Shown here: piece by piece, positions 22,294 to 31,604 of the stretch
Layout: each line of letters begins with the position of its first letter
How positions within the stretch are numbered: the first letter of the stretch is position 1
IMG/VR virus record: IMGVR_UViG_3300050120_000158
Coordinates: 30,477-94,476 of that record
Source of the DNA: a virus
Reading direction: 5' to 3' (one strand)
Length of the DNA stretch: 64,000 nt
Program-made: the position numbers and the translations under genes
Notes under the pieces: generated by a model
Seen by the model: the letters and a program-made list of their open reading frames with translations, nothing else
Databases searched by the model: none
Told to the model about the DNA's origin: nothing

Positions 22294-22734
22294 CTAGGCA
22301 ACCGTAACACCTAATGCGGTAGCAATTTCTGCCATGCGAGGTTGGCCGAGAACCTGTACAAGAGCAGACCAGCCCGCTAGAAACCGTGCATTGGTAACTA
22401 GCATAGGGTCGCGCTGCGCTACCATAGCCGACCATAGTAACCAGAACTGTGCGTTGGTTGCTATAGCCGCCTGTATCAAGGCAGCGTCCGCCGCAGTAAA
22501 TTGCGTCATCAAATCCTGCGGCAGTACGCTTTGTGGGGCCGGTACGGCAACAACAGGGTTCTGATCGAACGTCGCCGTTCCATTCCATCCCCATCCCGGC
22601 AAGCATACGCTGTCCGCTAACGCGATGAAGTTTCCATCCATGCCGGGCGGCACGCCAACGGGAACGGTACCGTACTCGATAACGTTCACAACGAGCTTGG
22701 TATCCGTGTTAATAATTGCGCATCGAATTGTCAT
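22294..22734 (-). CDS. Tail-fibre assembly-type protein
   Basis: A 146-residue protein: an N-terminal strand domain (MTIRCAIINTDTKLVVNVIEYG), a Pro linker and a helical C terminus. Size, layout and position directly after a fibre gene (start overlapping its stop) suit a fibre assembly chaperone. The exact family is not certain. Confidence 0.6.
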   Translation of the reverse strand: MTIRCAIINTDTKLVVNVIEYGTVPVGVPPGMDGNFIALADSVCLPGWGWNGTATFDQNPVVAVPAPQSVLPQDLMTQFTAADAALIQAAIATNAQFWLLWSAMVAQRDPMLVTNARFLAGWSALVQVLGQPRMAEIATALGVTVA

Positions 22735-23654
22735 GATCCGTAAAACTCCTCAATGATAATTATGCCGCCCGCGCCCGCGCCACCGACACCACCACCGACA
22801 CCACCGCCCCCTCCGGCGCCAAAGACATTCGCCGCCTGCCCGTTTCCATTATTTGTTCCGCCGCCAGAAGCACCGGGACCGAACGGAGTACCAGCGCCAG
22901 CACCGCCAACGTATATTGGGCTCTGCGCCCAACCGTAATAACCAACGATGCCGAGCGCGTTATAAAACCCTCCGCTTGCCGACCCACCTGCCCCTCCGAA
23001 TGAAGATGTGCTGCTTGAGGCTCCAGCATCCCCAGCGCCCGCCGTAAGTAACGACGTTCCAAATGTAGTCGTGCCGCCTGCTGCCCCAACAGCATAAGAA
23101 TAGGTAGCCGAAGGCGCTGGTATGTTTGCTTCAACATACCCACCAGCGCCGCCGCCACCGCCAGAGGTCGAGCCTACCGCGTTTCCACCAGCGCCACCGC
23201 CGCCAACCATACGAACTTTAATGCGCGTGCAACCCGTTGGCTTCGTATAAGTGCCACTGCCTGACGTGAAAACCTGTGTAGTCGGGGCAACGAAAATGTT
23301 GGACTGCACTTGTGTTTTTTGTGTCGCCGTCAACGTTTGCGCCGCACCATACGAAACGCCGTTCAAATTACCAAGAGCCGTTGCCGCGTTCGCAATCGTC
23401 GAGAGGTTGTCTTCGTTAAACGAAGGCGTCTTGGCAAGGTTGTTGATCAATACCCATACTGCCGGACCCGTTGACGTTAGCGTGTACGTCTTGCTTTGAT
23501 CCGACCGATAGCAATTCATACCGACACCTATATTGGTTGTCGGGAACGCGGTTCCTGTGAATTGCGTTAACAGCGCATCGGTATTGTTATTGAGCGTGGT
23601 ACGCGAAGTAGTCAGCGTATCGGTACCAGCCATCTGAGCATAGGTCTGCGACAT
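22731..23654 (-). CDS. Tail fibre with glycine-rich C-terminal domain
   Basis: A 307-residue protein. Residues 1-75 (ending TYTLTSTGPAVWVLI) are homologous to the N terminus of the next fibre (23690). Residues about 125-307 are a glycine-rich domain (MVGGGGAGGNAVGSTSGGGGGAGG and similar) ending IIIIEEFYGS, typical of Gly-rich phage adhesins that present a polyglycine sandwich tip. Such tips bind host surface proteins. One dispersed palindrome lies between it and the next fibre gene. Confidence 0.8.
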   Translation of the reverse strand: MSQTYAQMAGTDTLTTSRTTLNNNTDALLTQFTGTAFPTTNIGVGMNCYRSDQSKTYTLTSTGPAVWVLINNLAKTPSFNEDNLSTIANAATALGNLNGVSYGAAQTLTATQKTQVQSNIFVAPTTQVFTSGSGTYTKPTGCTRIKVRMVGGGGAGGNAVGSTSGGGGGAGGYVEANIPAPSATYSYAVGAAGGTTTFGTSLLTAGAGDAGASSSTSSFGGAGGSASGGFYNALGIVGYYGWAQSPIYVGGAGAGTPFGPGASGGGTNNGNGQAANVFGAGGGGGVGGGVGGAGAGGIIIIEEFYGS

Positions 23655-23669
23655 TTTTTATTCCTAGTT

Positions 23670-23683
23670 TGCAGGTTCCTGCA
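23670..23683 (+). repeat. Dispersed palindrome, TT centre
   Basis: Exact copy in the junction between the two fibre genes. Confidence 0.97.
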
Positions 23684-23689
23684 CGGAGA

Positions 23690-24952
23690 TCAGAGCTTCA
23701 GATGGAAAGTCACTAGAAGGTAGGGCGGCATATTGTTGTGGGCGGCCCCGCCGCCAGCGGCGGCTATACTTGCGTTGATGCCAGTATACGAACCCCCGGT
23801 TACTCCTGCCGTGTTGGAATTGAGCGCTACGCTGGGCGCGACGGAACCCGCCAGTGCGCCACCACCCGAATGTACGCTACCCTCGGAATGCGTATGAGAC
23901 GGATCGGACCAGTTAAGTCCGTGGGCATGGGAAGGCATCTCGCCGTAAGAAAGAACGTGCAGATACTCTCCGTTTACGTCACCAACCGCATTGTAGTTTC
24001 CAAGGTTCATCACACCGGCTTGGCCGGTGATGACGCTATAATCAAGCCCAACGAGCGTTCGGCCACGGGTATCGGGCAGTACCAAAACCTTGTTAGCAGC
24101 CCAATCAGCCGCATGGTTAACGCCACGACCACCAACTACTGCTGCGCCGCGATCCCACAGCCAGTTATATAAAGCCTGACAATCGTTATTTGCGCGGGCA
24201 GTAGCTCCAATGCTAGCGGCGCTGCCGATACCGCCGCCCGTCATAGGTACATAGCCCGGCATAATATCTGCGTTTGTGGCGAAGAAAGCAGCAATTTGCC
24301 CTGTCTGCGCAACACCGTTAGTGATGCCCATCAAGCTAAGCAACGTAGCGGTATCTGGCGCAGCAAGCGCCGAGAGACCTAGCGTGCCGGGTGTAACGCC
24401 ATGTAATTTATCAGCGTCGAGACCTGATCCGGCCCCGTCGTTTCCGGCATCCCATACTACCCCTGTTCTGGTCCGAACAAGACCATCAGCAATGGATATG
24501 CTAAGCGGTACGTCAACAATCGCGCCGACACTGTTGTATCTGGCAAATGTAAGATTTTGGCTCGGGTCTTTCTGGATGCTGTGTTGAACCACACCAGCAT
24601 TATTATAGAAATATACCGAGGCAGAGTCAGCACCGCCAACGCCAGAGCCTTGCAAGAGCAGGGGCGCAGGAACCATAGTTCCCTGTTGGAAATAGCGGGC
24701 GTCTGCCAACTCCTGCGACAAGTACGTCGAGCCAGTGTTTTCCGTAAGAGTCCAAACGGCGGGGCCTATAGACGCGAGCCGATATGTCTTGCTCTGGTCA
24801 GTTCTGTAGCATGATTGGCCAACAGCAATATTGGTTGTCGGAAAACTTGTGCCAGCGAAGTTGCTGAGCAAACATAACAAGTTCTCGTTGAACACCGGCA
24901 ACGAGTTGGCCAGCGTATCTGAGTTTTGGACTATGGTGTAATCTTGTGCCAC
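23690..24952 (-). CDS. Tail fibre with phage collar domain
   Basis: A 420-residue fibre protein. The N terminus is shared with 22731-23654 (FPTTNI-VG-CYR-DQSKTYRL). The C-terminal 180 residues form a tail-collar-type domain: GQIAAFFATNADIMPGYVPM, VLVLPDTRGRTLVGLD, and then PSHAHGLNWSDPSHTH, a His-x-His metal-binding region as in collar/receptor-binding tips, ending NNMPPYLLVTFHLKL. It probably contacts the host receptor. Confidence 0.85.
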   Translation of the reverse strand: MAQDYTIVQNSDTLANSLPVFNENLLCLLSNFAGTSFPTTNIAVGQSCYRTDQSKTYRLASIGPAVWTLTENTGSTYLSQELADARYFQQGTMVPAPLLLQGSGVGGADSASVYFYNNAGVVQHSIQKDPSQNLTFARYNSVGAIVDVPLSISIADGLVRTRTGVVWDAGNDGAGSGLDADKLHGVTPGTLGLSALAAPDTATLLSLMGITNGVAQTGQIAAFFATNADIMPGYVPMTGGGIGSAASIGATARANNDCQALYNWLWDRGAAVVGGRGVNHAADWAANKVLVLPDTRGRTLVGLDYSVITGQAGVMNLGNYNAVGDVNGEYLHVLSYGEMPSHAHGLNWSDPSHTHSEGSVHSGGGALAGSVAPSVALNSNTAGVTGGSYTGINASIAAAGGGAAHNNMPPYLLVTFHLKL

Positions 24953-24963
24953 TGTTTATTTCC

Positions 24964-26331
24964 TTAATAGCCCAAAGCTGTCCAACTGGCCGTGCCAGTA
25001 AGGCGACTGTTGCTTACATCTATTAGCTCAACATCGAAGCCCGTTCTTGTAATGTTGCTTATACGGGGCTGGGCGAACGCTGTTGACGAAACACTGGTTA
25101 CGCTTACTTCCGGGATACCATAGAAGGTTCGCACAAAGACGACCGGCGTTACGCCAGCGGTAGAGGTTATGTTTATCCGTCCGCTATCGCTAACGTTCGG
25201 CACGTCAACAGATATAGTCCCCACGGTAAGCTTGGTGTCTTGCGCTACGTTATCGCGCGTCATCACGATCTTGATACGGGCTTTCGAGAGGCTGTAATCG
25301 CCGACAATGAATGGAACATAGTCGCTATAGGTGTACGGTGTATCGCTGGCGGCGTCGGTAAGGAACGTGCCATAGCTGATCGCAACGTTACTAAGCACCA
25401 TATCGTTTACAACTATCGAGCCACGCCGGATCAACATATCCTGCGTACTAAAACTCTCGCCCGGGAAATTGATCGAGTAGTGGTGCGGACTCAATTCAAC
25501 GAATGTCGCCGTCTCCGTATATGTCCTAAAGAAAACAACCGTTCGGCTCCAAACATCGACCGTGTTTAACGTTTCGATACTATTCTTGCGCGGGGCCTTA
25601 TACAGCACTTCGGCGGTATGGAACGCCTCGACGTATGGTGCCGGTGCCACGATCTTCATATTTATATCGACGGTCTGTAAACCCTCGCCGTAGGTCCTAA
25701 ACCAGTTGAGTTGTCGGCTCCAAACGTCAACCGTCGAGAACACCTCAAGCATGGCTTTGATCGTGGCCCTAGAGCCTACGTCAAGCGTATTGAATGCTTC
25801 AGTAAGCGTCTTGGTGGTAGTGGCCAGTCGCACGTCAGCGGTGGAAAAACTCTCGCCGTAAGTGTGGTGCCAATTACTTTGAAGGCCAACGGTTTCAGCG
25901 GTCGCGAAAGCTTGCTGAAGGGTTTGGCTATAGGTCCACTTACCTTTGGCGTCCGCCGTGGTGAATGCTTCTGCAATTTTCTTTGTTGGGCTGCGAAAAC
26001 CGCCCTCGACCGTGGAAAATGCCTCCGCGAGAAATTTACTAACCGCAGCGGTTCGCGCATCCGCTGTCGCAAACGCTTCCGTCTGGTTTTTGGTTGCGGA
26101 AACTTTTCGGGCATCAACGGTGCTGAATGCTTCGGATAATTTCTTGGTCGGCTGATTGCTTGGCGCATCCACCGTTGTAGCGGTTTCCGTAACCGTCAAC
26201 GCATAGCTGTTCGCGCTATTGGCAGTATCCCATGACAACGACGACGAGCTACCGCCAACCCAAGTGTCCGGGTAGCTGTTCCATGTATAGGCGCTACCCG
26301 GAGTCAGGACGACATTGGTGGTCGTTGTCAT
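24964..26331 (-). CDS. Tail protein with about 13 tandem EAFxTxD repeats
   Basis: A 455-residue protein. After a 60-residue Ser/Thr-rich N terminus, residues about 65-310 carry around 13 imperfect repeats of 17-22 residues with the core (E)AF-S/T-T-A/V-D/E (for example LSEAFSTVDAR, QTEAFATADAR, IAEAFTTADAK, YGESFSTADVR, LTEAFNTLDVG). The last 140 residues are strand-rich with a repeat-free tip-like domain. Repeats this regular suggest a solenoid or extended fibre shaft (inference). It lies between the tip protein and the fibre genes. Confidence 0.8.
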   Translation of the reverse strand: MTTTTNVVLTPGSAYTWNSYPDTWVGGSSSSLSWDTANSANSYALTVTETATTVDAPSNQPTKKLSEAFSTVDARKVSATKNQTEAFATADARTAAVSKFLAEAFSTVEGGFRSPTKKIAEAFTTADAKGKWTYSQTLQQAFATAETVGLQSNWHHTYGESFSTADVRLATTTKTLTEAFNTLDVGSRATIKAMLEVFSTVDVWSRQLNWFRTYGEGLQTVDINMKIVAPAPYVEAFHTAEVLYKAPRKNSIETLNTVDVWSRTVVFFRTYTETATFVELSPHHYSINFPGESFSTQDMLIRRGSIVVNDMVLSNVAISYGTFLTDAASDTPYTYSDYVPFIVGDYSLSKARIKIVMTRDNVAQDTKLTVGTISVDVPNVSDSGRINITSTAGVTPVVFVRTFYGIPEVSVTSVSSTAFAQPRISNITRTGFDVELIDVSNSRLTGTASWTALGY

Positions 26332-26336
26332 GGCGT

Positions 26337-26350
26337 TGCAGGTTCCTGCA
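26337..26350 (+). repeat. Dispersed palindrome, TT centre
   Basis: Exact copy between the repeat-rich tail protein and HNH copy 3. Confidence 0.97.
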
Positions 26351-26352
26351 AG

Positions 26353-26838
26353 CTATATGCGGAAACGACGCAACGGCATAGGGCGGCGATTGCCATTCTG
26401 CGCATCACGGGTAGCCCAAGAACAATTATCTGGATTGTAACCTTCGTCATTCTTTTCCCGTTCAAGCATAAGACCCGGAGGGCGTGGCCCCATATCAGCG
26501 TAGAAGTTTTCGAATGAGTGGAGCCAGCGATCACAGATTTTAATTCCTCGGCCACCATAGTCTTTATAACTCTTATTCATCGGGTTAGTGCAGCGCTGCT
26601 TCATACTGGCCCATGACCCATACTCAGATGACTTACGCAATCCGTGAGTGGTATGAACACCCTCTTTAAGACGGCATCCACATGTAGTTGTAGACCCTCT
26701 AAGCAAAGAGCTACTTATCGTTTCTAACGTACCACCGCATGTACACTGGCATTCCCACAAGTACCTACCATGTTTTTTACCCACTACTCTTAACGCTGTA
26801 AGGCGGCCAAATATCATTCCAGTAAGATCGTGTGCCAT
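26353..26838 (-). CDS. HNH homing-type endonuclease (copy 3)
   Basis: A 161-residue enzyme of the same family as 10904 and 13586: GMIFGRLTALRVVG, a Cys cluster (CQCTCG, TCGC), WASMKQRCTNPMNKSYKDYGGRGIKIC, FENFYADMG and MLEREKNDEGYNPDNCSWAT. The ATG at 26838 is used; the longer frame runs through the hairpin. The start codon and part of GGGAG are inside a 9-bp hairpin (26838-26869). The gene interrupts the tail-fibre operon. Confidence 0.85.
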   Translation of the reverse strand: MAHDLTGMIFGRLTALRVVGKKHGRYLWECQCTCGGTLETISSSLLRGSTTTCGCRLKEGVHTTHGLRKSSEYGSWASMKQRCTNPMNKSYKDYGGRGIKICDRWLHSFENFYADMGPRPPGLMLEREKNDEGYNPDNCSWATRDAQNGNRRPMPLRRFRI

Positions 26839-26869
26839 AGTCGGCTCCCTATTATGGATTAGCCGACTA
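26838..26869 (-). promoter_or_regulatory. Hairpin over the start codon of an HNH gene
   Basis: TAGTCGGCT and AGCCGACTA (9 bp, 14-base loop) fold in minus-strand RNA so that the A of the ATG and the end of the GGGAG site are paired. This could lower translation from read-through transcripts. Confidence 0.7.
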
Positions 26870-26908
26870 TAGTAACACATTACGTTAATTTTCACAAATT
26901 CGTGAAAA

Positions 26909-27430
26909 TTAAGATAGAGTAAATGTGAAGGTCGAGGTGAGGATGTCCAAGGCACCCTTGTTGATCACGGCGTAGATCACATGGTTGAGCAGGAGGCCAA
27001 CCGATGCTGCGTTGAGGACACCGGCTTCCGTAAGCGCCCCCGTTGCAACGCCAGCGGCGAAAGTGGAGGACAACGTTGCGACCTTGGCCGCATAGCTGTA
27101 GGCGGCCACCTGCCGGATCGACTCCGTTTGCAGCGCGGTATCTCCGATGGCCGCAGCCGTAACACCGGTTCCAACCGCAAGATAGCTCCCGACTGCGGGG
27201 CGACCTGACTGAATGAACAGGCAGTCCGAAATAAGCTGGAACCCAGCCGCCGTGATCAGGTTTTTCTTCTCGCGAACATCCTTGAGCTTGCCGTCAGGTC
27301 CGTACAGTTCGAACTTCCAGTTGCCGGTGACCTTGAGACCTTCGCTACGCGGGTCTTTTGCTTCCGCTGGCAGGAGCAAACCGCCGCCAGTACGAAGAAA
27401 ACCATCTGGAATTGTCATGGGAGGTGACAT
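26909..27430 (-). CDS. Tail-associated hypothetical protein
   Basis: A 173-residue protein. Residues about 35-75 (VTGNWKFELYGPDGKLKDVREKKNLITAAGFQLISDCLF, by position) resemble a short structural domain seen in phage minor virion proteins, followed by an Ala/Thr-rich beta region. I used the ATG at 27430, giving MSPPMTIPDG. It follows the J-like tip protein and is likely a tip or fibre component. Confidence 0.65.
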   Translation of the reverse strand: MSPPMTIPDGFLRTGGGLLLPAEAKDPRSEGLKVTGNWKFELYGPDGKLKDVREKKNLITAAGFQLISDCLFIQSGRPAVGSYLAVGTGVTAAAIGDTALQTESIRQVAAYSYAAKVATLSSTFAAGVATGALTEAGVLNAASVGLLLNHVIYAVINKGALDILTSTFTFTLS

Positions 27431-27449
27431 GAGAGAAACCTTTGCTTTT

Positions 27450-30400
27450 TTATGCGGCCACTGTGGAGTAAGTGCCCGACGCTGCGATTGAGGCGGAAGC
27501 ACGAGACGCGAGTGTACTATTCAAGTCATACATATACAAGGAGCGGGTAAAGCTATCCTGCACTATGGCAAGCTCCCAGCGCTGTTCGCCGGTGCCAGAA
27601 ACCGTCATCGAAATATCGTTCGCTGGATTGCCGTCACTCAAAAGAAGTCGTGGCCCAGTGTCGTTCTTGTACCAAAGTACCATATGGCTTCCACTATACT
27701 GACCTACCTTGGCGAGTTGTAGCGCTTGATCGAATACGCCAGCGCCAAAGATATCTGATGGTGTAAATCGAACAGTAATTTGCAGGGTAAACGTTGCCGC
27801 TACTGAGATAGTGTAGCCGGGTTCATCGCAGACAATTGACGTTCCATTATAGGTAGCGCCGACGCCTGTTACATATTTGCCTTGAGTAGCCGCCGTGCCA
27901 TTAAGCGTTCCGGTGATGCCGATCTCGAATGACCACACCTCTTGGACTGTTACGGGGTACGTGGCCGCCGCCTTGATCGTGGCAATAAACCAGTTGACTT
28001 GAGCGTTCCCCAAATCTAGCAACGGCTGCCAAGCGACCTGTGCTTGCGGATCGGTCCATAGGAACGTCGCATTCTGCCATTGCGGTGTGGCCGCATCACT
28101 GACGAAGTTGTAATCGAACCATGTTCTGGCGCGAACCTGCGCGTCATCTGGGTAGCCCGTATCAATCTGGAATTCATAGTGCCCCGTCAATACCCCGGCC
28201 TGCATTGACAATTCACTGTTATCAAATCCGCTAGGCGTCATGCCATAGCAGAACCCGGGCCATGCGAGAGCGGATTGATCGTCCGTATAAATAACATTCC
28301 TTGTTTGGACCGCGACAAGCAGCACCTCGGCAAAGCCCGCATTGAGGCTATACAACCCTACACCGGAAAGCGATTTGATCCAGAACTTACGGTTTTGCGT
28401 AAGGGGGTACATGACGTTCGCGGTGTTGCCCGATACGAGAGCAACCTTTCTGCCGATGGCAAAACTATCGCCTTCCCTTATCTCGTATCGAATATCGGTT
28501 CCGTTAACCTTATTCCAGTTGAAAATCACTCGGTCATTGTCTTGCGTTGCATAGAAGTTTTGTACGTCATCCGGGGGAGCAACGGAGGTAACAACGGATA
28601 CCGCATTGACGCTGTAGTGCTTCGTATCGTCGAGCGCCTTGATGAAGAACGTATGGTTGTTCGTGTCGTTAAGAACAACGAATTCCGTTGTGCCGTTCAT
28701 CTGTGTGGTAACTAGAGAGCCGCCATCCCATGAACTACCTTGGCGGATTTCGTAACCAACCACGTCAAGATCGGCAACAGCATTCCAGCTAAGCTGCACA
28801 CCGCTGATCGTCCGCGTTGCGGTGAAGTGCGTAACATCTGCCGGGGGCGCCGATTTTCCAAGGGCCGTATAGCTGATGTAACTAAAAGCCGAGTTTCCAC
28901 CGATAGTAGCAATCGCCCGAACTCCGAATGTATAGAGGCCCGGTGTTTCGTCGGTCATCGTGTAGCTAACGTCCGAAGTACCGGACAGTATTTGGAATGG
29001 ACTGCCCGCGAACGAATATACTAGCTGATAATAATTGATCCGGGTGTCCGGGACCGGTCCCCACGAAATAGTCAACTTCGTGCGGACTTGGTTGTTCGCC
29101 ACGTAGATAGCTTCCGAGCAAACAATATTTGTCGGCGCAGCAATCTGCGACGTATCGTCGATAAGTTTCTTGGTGGTGATAGCCTGATAGCCGGTCTCAA
29201 CACGCGCGTATTTGGTTGGGTCATACTCAAGCGCGGAAATTTCGAATGTCTGCGGCGCTATCTCTCTGTTATTGACGATCCTAAACAAGCGCGGAGCTAC
29301 ATCAGTGCCGGTAATAACGAATGGAACACCATTGTTGGGTGCCGCTGGCAGAGTACCAGCAAGCGGCACTACCGCATATGCGCCGTTCAGTCCCGGCGTA
29401 ACCGGAACGTCAACCACCGTAACAAATGAACTATAATAAAGCGTGCCACTTCTAAAGACAGAGAAGTTCTGCCCGGTGCGGCTTGTTCCGGCATAGACGG
29501 TTGTGAGTGCGAGACTGCCCGCGCTGGTTGGCGTGGCCGCGAGTTCATATTGCCTGTTATCACCCTCAAAAATGATTATGTCATTCGCCGCGAGCGGCAA
29601 AAGAGAGTTGTTAAACGCGGTGCCCGATCCATTGATAACGTTGCTGCCGTTCAATACGGCAACGCGGCCCCATGTCGGGATGACGACGCTCATTACATAC
29701 GTTTCAAGATTACTAAACGTATACGGAGCATCCATGGTGACGCTGGTGGCGGTCGCTGATACAACACGACCACCTTGCCTGAGACCGGCGTAAGCGGGAT
29801 CGCTAACGGATATAATTTCTCCCGGTACTGCGTCAGCATGGTCCCATCCTGCCCGATAGGTAACAACGTCCGTTGCATATTTCTCGGTATCAAGGGTCCA
29901 CCGACCCATGCGGCGGGCCTGCCCTCTCGATGTACATCCGAACGCCGTTATATCGATAGTGATATACCCAAATCGAGCAATAAGATCGGCATCTTCAACA
30001 ACGTCTACCGTTGGCGTATAGAAATTGGCAGGGTCATTCCATGTAACAAGGACGACGGAGTGCCGCGCGTTAAGCGGAACGCCGGTATAGGCAAACCCGC
30101 TGCTGAGTACATTGGCACGGGTAACAACGCGGCTAACTGGTCCCGGCGCGTCTTGTGACGCCATCACTTGTCCGGTGGCCCAGTAGATCATGCCGCGAAA
30201 CGTTCCGGCAAACATGTTCAAAACATCATACGCATTACTTTGCGACGTAATCTGCGTATTGAAAACAAAGCGCGGCTCTGTGCCGCCGCGACCGTCCTCG
30301 ACAAATTCATCGCAATATTTTGCGATGGTATAGAGAGTGGAGAAGTCTAGGTAATCATCGTTGATCCACTGCCCCAGCCCGTAACGCTCATGCGTCAAAA

Positions 30401-31592
30401 TATCGAGGAAACACCATACGGGATTGTTCGTCCAAGAGAGCGTGAACGTGCCATCCCATATACCTGTATAGGCCCGGGTGTATGCGTTGTAATTCGACGG
30501 AACTCGGATGATCCGGCCGTAAACATCATAGCCGCGCGTCGGTATTCCGTTGCTATCGTACTCTGTGTCCGCTGTAATACCGAACACCATTGAGTCACTG
30601 TACATGACTTGGCTATCGATGATCTCTGTATAACTCGCAAAAGTGATCTGGTCCTGCGTGTAAGTCGCATAATTCGCCGCGCCGTTAAAGTCGGTCGCAT
30701 CCGGGGTAATTCTGATGACACGGATTTCCCATGGAGCGCCGCCCGCAGGAAGCTCCATTCGGTAATCTTCGATAAACCCGGACTCGGTTTTGCCGGTCAG
30801 ATTAATCCATGCGTTTAAGTTATGGTAGGCGTTATAATTTCCAAGTCGGCCAACGCCGTTGCCGAACGTCTCAGATAGCGTCGTCTCGTACTGTGCATAG
30901 GGTATCGCAAGGGCGCTAAACTCTGGATAAAACGTTGTTGCCGCGCCAGCGTTGACCCCGGCATAGGTGCCGCCAACAATCCATGTAGGGCTACCTAGTG
31001 GGCGATAATAGAAAATAAGGTTGTACTGGCCGCCCGCAGGCACGTCCAATGATGTCATGCATTTAACGCCATCGGTCGGCCCCGACGGATTTGAAGTATA
31101 CCGTATGAAAGACGAGTCATAATAACCGGTAGTCCACTGCCCTCCATAGCTCATGTATTGGAGTTGAAACAGAACCGTAGTCGGGTTCGCGTCCCCGTTC
31201 GCGTCACCTTTGACAAAATTGCCGACGCTGATTTTGATCCTGACCGCGCTAACATTCGCGTTTTGAACGGTCTGGACGATTGGGCCATTATTCGCCTTGA
31301 CGATTTGCCCAACCTGCACCTCGTTCTCGACATCGGAAAATCCCGTCATGATGGATTGTTCGGGATAGCCTAGACGCCAATCCGCCGTCACCCCCAAAAC
31401 GCTGAATACCCCATCCGTAGGGCTTTGTAGAGGCACCCTATTGAAGTAGATAGAAGACAATCCGGCGGCGGGGCCAACGCACGGCCCTTCGGACACAAGA
31501 TCGAGGCAACGCACAAGCGTTTTCGACATGAGTGTATCGGCGGCAACATAACCAGTAGAGCCGCCGCTGCTGCCGCCAAAAAGACCACCCAT
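27450..31592 (-). CDS. Tail tip host-specificity protein (lambda J-like)
   Basis: A 1380-residue central tail-tip protein. The N-terminal region (TLMSKTLVRCLDLVSEGPCVG, RVPLQSPTDGV, WRLGYPEQS) is the gpJ/host-specificity family. Central beta domains follow, then at least two FN3-like modules at about residues 840-1120 (PPADVTHFTATRTISGVQLSWNAVADLDVVGYEIRQGS by position; PPDDVQNFYAT), and a concanavalin/LamG-like C-terminal domain. It anchors fibres and contacts the host. No dispersed palindrome lies inside this 4.1-kb gene. Confidence 0.9.
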   Translation of the reverse strand: MGGLFGGSSGGSTGYVAADTLMSKTLVRCLDLVSEGPCVGPAAGLSSIYFNRVPLQSPTDGVFSVLGVTADWRLGYPEQSIMTGFSDVENEVQVGQIVKANNGPIVQTVQNANVSAVRIKISVGNFVKGDANGDANPTTVLFQLQYMSYGGQWTTGYYDSSFIRYTSNPSGPTDGVKCMTSLDVPAGGQYNLIFYYRPLGSPTWIVGGTYAGVNAGAATTFYPEFSALAIPYAQYETTLSETFGNGVGRLGNYNAYHNLNAWINLTGKTESGFIEDYRMELPAGGAPWEIRVIRITPDATDFNGAANYATYTQDQITFASYTEIIDSQVMYSDSMVFGITADTEYDSNGIPTRGYDVYGRIIRVPSNYNAYTRAYTGIWDGTFTLSWTNNPVWCFLDILTHERYGLGQWINDDYLDFSTLYTIAKYCDEFVEDGRGGTEPRFVFNTQITSQSNAYDVLNMFAGTFRGMIYWATGQVMASQDAPGPVSRVVTRANVLSSGFAYTGVPLNARHSVVLVTWNDPANFYTPTVDVVEDADLIARFGYITIDITAFGCTSRGQARRMGRWTLDTEKYATDVVTYRAGWDHADAVPGEIISVSDPAYAGLRQGGRVVSATATSVTMDAPYTFSNLETYVMSVVIPTWGRVAVLNGSNVINGSGTAFNNSLLPLAANDIIIFEGDNRQYELAATPTSAGSLALTTVYAGTSRTGQNFSVFRSGTLYYSSFVTVVDVPVTPGLNGAYAVVPLAGTLPAAPNNGVPFVITGTDVAPRLFRIVNNREIAPQTFEISALEYDPTKYARVETGYQAITTKKLIDDTSQIAAPTNIVCSEAIYVANNQVRTKLTISWGPVPDTRINYYQLVYSFAGSPFQILSGTSDVSYTMTDETPGLYTFGVRAIATIGGNSAFSYISYTALGKSAPPADVTHFTATRTISGVQLSWNAVADLDVVGYEIRQGSSWDGGSLVTTQMNGTTEFVVLNDTNNHTFFIKALDDTKHYSVNAVSVVTSVAPPDDVQNFYATQDNDRVIFNWNKVNGTDIRYEIREGDSFAIGRKVALVSGNTANVMYPLTQNRKFWIKSLSGVGLYSLNAGFAEVLLVAVQTRNVIYTDDQSALAWPGFCYGMTPSGFDNSELSMQAGVLTGHYEFQIDTGYPDDAQVRARTWFDYNFVSDAATPQWQNATFLWTDPQAQVAWQPLLDLGNAQVNWFIATIKAAATYPVTVQEVWSFEIGITGTLNGTAATQGKYVTGVGATYNGTSIVCDEPGYTISVAATFTLQITVRFTPSDIFGAGVFDQALQLAKVGQYSGSHMVLWYKNDTGPRLLLSDGNPANDISMTVSGTGEQRWELAIVQDSFTRSLYMYDLNSTLASRASASIAASGTYSTVAA

Positions 31593-31604
31593 CTATTTTA
31601 TTCC

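Noticed and set aside
22731-23654. Glycine-rich fibre as part of a diversity-generating retroelement
   Set aside because: No reverse transcriptase gene or template-repeat copy was seen in the window.
30119-30145. Third TGGCACG sigma-54-like match inside the J-like gene
   Set aside because: TGGCACGGGTAACAAC lacks the TTGC half at the right distance.
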